Assembly (NCBI GenBank): GCA_938003765.1
Contig: CALKYE010000207.1
Location: forward strand, 1-10,943
From: an uncultured Planctomycetia bacterium
GTDB lineage: Bacteria; Planctomycetota; UBA1135; GCA-002686595
Reading direction: 5' to 3'
Length of the DNA: 10,943 bases
In this document: positions 6,682 through 10,943 of the stretch, piece after piece
Layout: every line of letters begins with the position of its first letter
How positions within the stretch are numbered: position 1 is the first letter of the stretch
Notes under the pieces: generated by a model
The model's database searches: none
The model's input: the letters and a program-made list of their open reading frames with translations, nothing else
Told to the model about the DNA's origin: nothing
Position numbers and translations under genes: made by a program

Positions 6682-7925
6682 AGCGCGAGGAGCGCGGCCA
6701 CGAACTGATCCAGCTCGGCCTCGCTGGTGTAGACGTGCGGCGTCACGCGCACGCCGCGCACTCCGGCGGAGTCGATCGCGACCGTCAAGATGCGGTGCTC
6801 GTCGAGCAGTCGACGCGCGAGCTCGGCCGGCGGCAGGCCCTCGATCCCGACGTTGGCGATCGCGCACGAACGCTCCGGCGCCTCGGGCGTGTTGAGCACG
6901 ATGCGCGGCCGTCCGCGCACGCGGCTGGTCCAGTAGCGCTGCAGGTGGCGCAGGCGCTCCTGCTTGCGCGCGGCGCCGAGCGCTTCGTGGAACTCGATCG
7001 CGGCGCGCAGCGCGAGATCGGTGTGCGCCGGGTGCGTGCCCAGGTGATTCAGTCGCGCGATGTCGCCCTCCGCGCGCCCCGGAGGCGGCGCGAGCAGCGG
7101 CCACAGCTTCGCGATGCGCTCCTTGCGCACCCACAAGAGTCCGGCGCCGAGCGGGGCCCCGAGCCACTTGTGCAGACTCGCGCCGTAGTAGTCGCAGTCG
7201 AGCTCGGGGAGCTTGAAGTCGAGGTGCGCGAAGGTGTGCGCGCCGTCCACCATCACGGCCACGCCCTTGGAGTGCGCCATGGCCGCGATCTTGGCCACCG
7301 GGAGGATCTGCCCGGTGATGTTGATCATGTGGCTCACCATCAGCAGCCGCGTGCGCTCCCCGATGGCGCGCGCGTACAGCTCGACGAGCTCGTCGTCCGA
7401 GCGCGGGTGCAGCGGCACGCTCACGCGCCGACAGACGATCCCGTGGCGGCGCGCCTGCTGGTCGAACATCGCGAGCATGGTCCCGTAGTCCTGCTCGGCC
7501 ATGACGGCCTCGTCGCCGGCCTTCCAGTCGTGACCCGCGATCACGAGGTCGAGCGACTCGGTCGTGTTGCGCGTGAGCGCCAGCTCCTCGACGGGGCAAC
7601 CCGCCAGCCGCGCCAGCGCCGCGCGAGTTGCGGAGCGCTCGGACTCCGCGCGCGTGCGCATGTAGCGCGAGGCCTCGAAGTTGACCTCCCGCACGCGCTC
7701 GACGAAGGTCTCGAGCACCGGCTGCGCCATCATCGAGTAGTAGCCGTTCTCGAGGTTCACGTACTCGTCGGTGAGCCGGTACTTCCCGCGCAGCTCGCTC
7801 CAGAACTCCTCGGCGCGCGCGAGTTCGCGAGGTTCGAGCCGCGCCCAACGGCTCCAGGCCGTCGGACCCAGCAGCGCAGCGACGGAACAGCCCCCCACGC
7901 CTCGCAGGAATTCGCGCTTGTTCAT
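6672..7925 (-). CDS. Class V PLP-dependent aminotransferase-fold enzyme (isopenicillin N epimerase-like), Tat-type signal
   Basis: A 417-residue fold-type I PLP enzyme. Seen: NLENGYYS near the start, RNTTES (120-124) for the cofactor phosphate, VDGAH (Asp227, His230) under the pyridine ring, SLHKWLGAPLG with the Schiff-base Lys253, and RVTPHVYTSEAE with a substrate-carboxylate Arg393. This set is typical of the isopenicillin N epimerase/EgtE/cysteine desulfurase-like branch of class V. The reaction (epimerase, C-S lyase or transaminase) cannot be fixed from sequence. The N-terminus MNKREFLRGVGG followed by SVAALLG resembles a Tat signal with KR in place of RR, suggesting export after cofactor loading (inference). 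The ATG at 7925 is chosen because it begins this signal; no Shine-Dalgarno is seen, and sequence further upstream is not domain-like. It is divergent from the repeat-protein gene and lies 191 nt upstream of the hemerythrin gene. Confidence 0.9.
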   Translation of the reverse strand: MNKREFLRGVGGCSVAALLGPTAWSRWARLEPRELARAEEFWSELRGKYRLTDEYVNLENGYYSMMAQPVLETFVERVREVNFEASRYMRTRAESERSATRAALARLAGCPVEELALTRNTTESLDLVIAGHDWKAGDEAVMAEQDYGTMLAMFDQQARRHGIVCRRVSVPLHPRSDDELVELYARAIGERTRLLMVSHMINITGQILPVAKIAAMAHSKGVAVMVDGAHTFAHLDFKLPELDCDYYGASLHKWLGAPLGAGLLWVRKERIAKLWPLLAPPPGRAEGDIARLNHLGTHPAHTDLALRAAIEFHEALGAARKQERLRHLQRYWTSRVRGRPRIVLNTPEAPERSCAIANVGIEGLPPAELARRLLDEHRILTVAIDSAGVRGVRVTPHVYTSEAELDQFVAALLALAA

Positions 7926-8114
7926 GCGGCGGAGCCTATCGGCCCTGCCACGGCGGCGACACCGTCCCAGCGCCGCGCCCCGACGCGCGCGAATCGTTGG
8001 CGACTCCGAGCAACTTTTCACGCCTGCGAGGGGCGAACTCCAATGAGCCTCGATCGAGATCCACCCGCTGCCGCGCAACCTCGGCACGGTGGAGCACAAG
8101 GGTCCGTGTCTGGC

Positions 8115-8127
8115 GGGCAGACTGCCC
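8115..8127. repeat. Short dyad GGGCAG-A-CTGCCC
   Basis: Perfect 6-bp arms around a single central base. TCT and AGA on the outside (8110-8112 and 8128-8130) can add three pairs with a small bulge. It is about 195 bp before the repeat-protein start and about 190 bp before the divergent gene. Its role is unknown and it may be chance. Confidence 0.25.
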
Positions 8128-8244
8128 AGATTCCTTGGAGAGCCATCGGGGCCCTGGACGACGGGAGGCGCTCGGATCGACGCGAGTCGGTCCGGGCGCG
8201 CTCCTCTTCGTCTGGGCAGCTGCATCGCGCTGGCGACTCCCCGC

Positions 8245-8260
8245 AATGCTCACGAGCATT
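8245..8260. promoter_or_regulatory. Candidate operator dyad upstream of the repeat-protein gene
   Basis: AATGCTC (8245-8251) and GAGCATT (8254-8260) form a perfect dyad with a 2-bp centre, ending 61 bp before the start codon. It is AT-richer than its surroundings, which makes it stand out in this GC-rich region. The two-base spacing suits a dimeric regulator rather than an RNA hairpin. No regulator gene is in the window, so the assignment is inference. Confidence 0.35.
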
Positions 8261-8310
8261 TCGCTTCGGCCGCCAACGAGAAGCAGGTGAGCCGCATGAT
8301 CGTCGGACAA

Positions 8311-8315
8311 GGAGG
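8311..8315 (+). promoter_or_regulatory. Ribosome-binding site of the repeat-protein gene
   Basis: GGAGG lies 6 nt before the ATG at 8322. It is the only textbook Shine-Dalgarno at any chosen start in this window. It decides the start in favour of 8322 over the in-frame upstream ATG at 8043. Confidence 0.8.
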
Positions 8316-8321
8316 ACCTGC

Positions 8322-10943
8322 ATGTCTCAACAAGCAACGCATCGTGATCCTGCCGCGCGCGCGAGGACCCTGGCCTGTCTGGCGTCGGCTTTGATCGCCG
8401 GCCACGCTTCGGCTCAGCAGTTCGACTGGCGCCCGACGTTCAACGGGGCGGGGACCGGCTCCGCGCAGACCAATCGTGTCGTGCGCTCCATCTCCGCCGC
8501 GCCGGGCGCGAACGGCGCCGAGCAAGCGTTCGTGTGCGGCAGCTTCGACTCGATCAGCGGCTGCGTCGCGCCGACCATCGCGCGCTTCGACGGCGCGGCC
8601 TTCAACGTCGTGCCGGGGCAACTCGGCGGATCGATCGCGACCTCGGCCATGTTCCAGGGCGAGCTCCACGTCGCAGGCGCGCTCACGATCGCCGGCGCGT
8701 CCGCCATCGCCGCGCGCTTCGACGGCGCGCAGTGGCATCCGCTGCTGGGCAGCCAAGGTCAGACGCTGACTCAGCCCGCGATCGTGCTCGATCTGCTCGT
8801 CCACGACGACGGCAGCGGCGAGCAGCTCTACGCGATCGGCTGGTTCAACGGCTCGGCCGGACTGTCGGCGTCGAACATCGCCCGCTGGGACGGCTCGGAG
8901 TGGTCGCCGGTGGGCGACGGCTTCGATTCGATCTGCGAAGACGGCGTGCTGTGGGACGACGGCTCGGGCGCGAAGCTGTACGTCACCGGCTTCTTCGACT
9001 TCTCGGGCGGCAATCCGATCAAGGGCGTCGCGCGCTGGAACGGCGCGAGTTGGGAAGCGGTCGGCGTCGGCGGCCCGGGGACGGGCTACTCGATCGGCGC
9101 CTTCTCGCACCCCACGAACGGCGGCGTGTTCGTCTCCGGCAGCGGCCCGGTGCGCCGCTTCGACGGCGCGAACTGGAGCAGCGTGGGATCGCACTCGATC
9201 GTCGAGTTCCTGGAGTTCGACGACGGCTCGTCGACGCGCTTCCTCGGCGCGAGCGCCAGCCAGGTGCTCGAGTGGGATGGTCAGCAGTGGAACGCCCTGG
9301 CGAGCTTCTCTGGCGGGGCGTACGGACTGATGAGTCTGGCCGCGGTGGACTTCGGCTCGTCCGGCGGTCGTCGCCTGCTGGTCGGCGGCGGATTCTCCAC
9401 GCTCTCTGCGGCGTCGCTCGCGTCTCCGCTCGCCACGCGCGGGCTGGCGCTGTTCGACGGTCTCAATTGGAGCGCCGCGCCCGGTGCGTTGGCGCTCGGA
9501 CTCGACAACAACGTCCGGGCGCTCGCGCGCTTCGACGATGGCCGCGGTGAAGCGCTCTACGCGGGCGGGGACTTCCTCACTGCGGGCTCGGTGTCCGCCA
9601 ATCGCGTCGCGCGCTGGGACGGCGCGAGTTGGGAGGCGCTCGGCGTCGGCGTGAGCGGCGCGGTCGAGGCGCTCGCCACACACGACGACGGCGCTGGCGA
9701 GGCGCTGTACGTCGGCGGGAACTTCAACCAGGCGGGCGGCGCTCCTGCGTTGCGCGTGGCGCGCTGGGACGGCTCGAGTTGGTCGGCGCTGGGCGGCGGA
9801 ATGAATGGCTCGGTCAACGCGCTGGTGTCCTTCGACGACGGCAGCGGTCCCGCGCTGATCGCCGGCGGTCAGTTCAACACGTTCTTCTCGGCGCCCGGTG
9901 TCGCGCGCTGGGATGGCGTGCAGTGGTCGCCGATGGGGAGCGGACTCGCGGGAGAGGTTCACGCGCTCGCGGTGGCGAACCACGGAAGCGGGCCGCAGCT
10001 CTACGCCGGCGGGAGCTTCTCGACGTCGGGCGGCGCGCCGATGCTGTTCCTCTCGCGCTGGAACGGAACGAACTGGGTGCAAGTCGGCGGCGGCGTGGAC
10101 GCAGCGGTCTTCGCTCTGCTCGGCGACGGCTCCGACCTGTACGTGGGCGGCGAGTTCTCGAACGTCGACGGAGGGGTCACGCCGCTCGCCAGCCTCGCGC
10201 GCTGGAACGGCGCAGCGTGGAGCCAAGTGTGCGCGCCGTGGCCGAACGGTCGGGTGCAAGCGTTGGCGATGTTCGACGAAGGCGCGGGGCCCAAGCTCTT
10301 CGTCGGCGGTCGCTTCACCTTCCCCGCCTCTCGCATCGGTCGCGTCGACGGCGGAGCGCTCGCGCCGCTGGGCGGCTCTGTCGACTGGCACGTCGCAGCG
10401 CTCGCCTCGTTCGACGACGGCCACGCGCCGAGCCCTGCGCTCTACGCCGGCGGCCCGTTCGAATCAGCCGGCGCCTTCGCGTCGCAGCACATCGCGCGCT
10501 GGGCGGACGGCGTGGTGACGCCGCCGACGAGCTACTGCACGGCCGGAACGACGACGAACGGCTGTCAGGCGTTGATCGGCTCCAGCGGCGAGCCGAGCCG
10601 TTGCTCGAGCGCGCCGTTCGAGATCACGGTCGGCGGCGTCGAAGGCCAGAAGACCGGCATCCTGTTCTTCGGGTACGCGCCGACCAACTCGCACTGGGGC
10701 CTGGGCTCGAGCTTCGTGTGCGTCGCGCCGCCCACGACGCGCGCGTCGACGCAGACCAGCGGCGGAACGGCGGGCGCTTGCGACGGCGCGTTCCAGCTCG
10801 ACTTCAACGCCTGGATGGCCGCGAACTCGTTCCGCGCGCCGCTGGCGGGAGACCAGGCCTACGTGCAGGCCTGGTTCCGTGACCCGGGCAGCCCCAAGGC
10901 GACGAGCCTCTCGAACGCGCTTCAGATGACGATTGCGCCGTGA
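8322..10943 (+). CDS. Secreted tandem-repeat protein (VARWDG / DDGxG repeats, probable beta-propeller) with Cys-containing C-terminal module
   Basis: An 873-residue protein, complete, ending with the window. Residues 1-31 are a Sec signal peptide: a charged start with Arg13 and Arg15, a hydrophobic run, and a likely cut after HASA before QQF. About 13 degenerate repeats of 38-60 residues follow (about 86-735), with consensus [VIL]ARWDG..W..LG.G..G.V.AL..FDDG.G..LY.GG.F..AGG. Residues 33-85 look like a further half unit. Such repeats resemble the kelch/Rax2-like repeat proteins, so a beta-propeller or two stacked propellers is likely (inference). Residues 738-873 form a separate module opening YCTAGTTTNGCQA with about five Cys, probably disulfide-bonded and resembling a module at the ends of other planctomycetal secreted proteins (from memory, not checked). 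No LPXTG, PEP-CTERM or C-terminal membrane anchor is seen. The function is unknown; adhesion or surface binding is plausible, and no catalytic motif is recognised. Confidence 0.9.
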   Translation: MSQQATHRDPAARARTLACLASALIAGHASAQQFDWRPTFNGAGTGSAQTNRVVRSISAAPGANGAEQAFVCGSFDSISGCVAPTIARFDGAAFNVVPGQLGGSIATSAMFQGELHVAGALTIAGASAIAARFDGAQWHPLLGSQGQTLTQPAIVLDLLVHDDGSGEQLYAIGWFNGSAGLSASNIARWDGSEWSPVGDGFDSICEDGVLWDDGSGAKLYVTGFFDFSGGNPIKGVARWNGASWEAVGVGGPGTGYSIGAFSHPTNGGVFVSGSGPVRRFDGANWSSVGSHSIVEFLEFDDGSSTRFLGASASQVLEWDGQQWNALASFSGGAYGLMSLAAVDFGSSGGRRLLVGGGFSTLSAASLASPLATRGLALFDGLNWSAAPGALALGLDNNVRALARFDDGRGEALYAGGDFLTAGSVSANRVARWDGASWEALGVGVSGAVEALATHDDGAGEALYVGGNFNQAGGAPALRVARWDGSSWSALGGGMNGSVNALVSFDDGSGPALIAGGQFNTFFSAPGVARWDGVQWSPMGSGLAGEVHALAVANHGSGPQLYAGGSFSTSGGAPMLFLSRWNGTNWVQVGGGVDAAVFALLGDGSDLYVGGEFSNVDGGVTPLASLARWNGAAWSQVCAPWPNGRVQALAMFDEGAGPKLFVGGRFTFPASRIGRVDGGALAPLGGSVDWHVAALASFDDGHAPSPALYAGGPFESAGAFASQHIARWADGVVTPPTSYCTAGTTTNGCQALIGSSGEPSRCSSAPFEITVGGVEGQKTGILFFGYAPTNSHWGLGSSFVCVAPPTTRASTQTSGGTAGACDGAFQLDFNAWMAANSFRAPLAGDQAYVQAWFRDPGSPKATSLSNALQMTIAP
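8577..10511 (+). repeat. Tandem protein-coding repeat array, about 13 units
   Basis: Units begin at the [VIL].R[WF][DN]G motif at residues 86, 129, 186, 236, 277, 315, 375, 429, 479, 527, 577, 625 and 672, with a final truncated IARWADG at 724. Units 7-12 are the most regular (about 47-54 residues), while units 1-6 vary more. Most units carry an acidic turn (DDGSG, DDGAG, DDGRG, DEGAG) about 24-38 residues after the RWDG motif, followed by LY.GG.F. Confidence 0.85.
9027..9650 (+). repeat. Two near-identical 45-nt segments within the repeat gene
   Basis: The segments 9027-9071 and 9606-9650 encode VARWNGASWEAVGVG and VARWDGASWEALGVG. They differ at only 3 of 45 bases, including identical synonymous codons across most positions. 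They start 579 bp (193 codons) apart and belong to units 4 and 8. Other units are much more diverged at the DNA level, so this pair suggests recent exchange between repeats. Confidence 0.75.

Larger units (their letters stand above)
7926..8321. other. Divergent intergenic region (396 bp)
   Basis: This stretch separates two divergent genes and must hold both promoters, although I cannot point to clear -35/-10 boxes. The frame of the downstream gene is open through it, with an ATG at 8043, but the encoded residues are Arg/Ser/Gly-rich without a signal peptide or domain, and the well-placed ribosome-binding site at 8311 argues for a start at 8322. Two dyads (8115-8127 and 8245-8260) are the only structures noticed. 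Confidence 0.6.

Noticed and set aside
6481..7848. N-terminal extension of the hemerythrin frame
   Set aside because: It is a shadow of the PLP-enzyme gene in another frame; the hemerythrin family start motif follows the ATG at 6480.
7887..7925. Lipoprotein signal (VGGC) at the start of the PLP enzyme
   Set aside because: The Cys at residue 13 comes before the hydrophobic stretch, not after it, so a lipobox is unlikely; a Tat-type signal fits better.
6735..8321. Long upstream extension of the repeat-protein frame, including ATG 8043
   Set aside because: It runs antisense through the PLP enzyme and lacks motifs. A GGAGG 6 nt before ATG 8322 followed by a signal peptide fixes the start.
8250..10424. 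Open frame of 724 codons on the minus strand opposite the repeat gene
   Set aside because: Its apparent repeats only mirror the codon repeats of the plus-strand gene. It has no signal or fold features and is Arg/Ala/Glu-rich.
8577..10511. CRISPR-like regular repeats
   Set aside because: Units are degenerate, in frame, uninterrupted by unique spacers and encode a continuous protein.

Overview
The window is GC-rich throughout and holds six protein-coding genes in the order + + | - - - | +. It most likely comes from a bacterium of the Planctomycetota. That is an inference from three things seen together: a secreted protein of tandem VARWDG..W / DDGxG..LY.GG.F repeats, its Cys-containing C-terminal module beginning YCTAG...NGC, and a large GT2 glycosyltransferase-membrane protein fusion. 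No rRNA, tRNA, CRISPR array, transposase or phage gene was seen.

Layout. Positions 1-290 are non-coding upstream sequence with two small hairpins. Positions 291-2497 carry a tightly coupled pair, a nucleotide-sugar dehydrogenase starting at a GTG and an NAD-dependent epimerase/dehydratase of the extended SDR type, joined by an ATGA overlap. A strong 14-bp GC hairpin (2518-2549) lies between this pair and the convergent gene behind it. Positions 2580-5960 (minus) encode a protein of about 1126 residues that joins an N-terminal GT2 glycosyltransferase, about 13-14 membrane segments and a large soluble C-terminal region. Upstream of it on the same strand are a complete bacteriohemerythrin (6067-6480) and a class V PLP enzyme of the isopenicillin N epimerase-like type with a Tat-like N-terminus (6672-7925). 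A 396-bp divergent intergenic region follows. The last gene (8322-10943, plus) encodes a signal-peptide protein with about 13 tandem repeats and a terminal Cys-containing module. Its stop codon is the last codon of the window.

How the genes fit together. The dehydrogenase and epimerase should supply a modified (uronic-acid type) nucleotide sugar, and the convergent GT2-membrane fusion could use or transfer a sugar on a lipid carrier, so positions 291-5960 read as a small surface-polysaccharide or glycolipid locus. The hemerythrin, the exported PLP enzyme and the repeat protein have no clear functional link to this locus. No established defence or mobile system is visible. The best candidates for something poorly described are the GT2-polytopic-soluble fusion and the secreted repeat protein with its C-terminal module.
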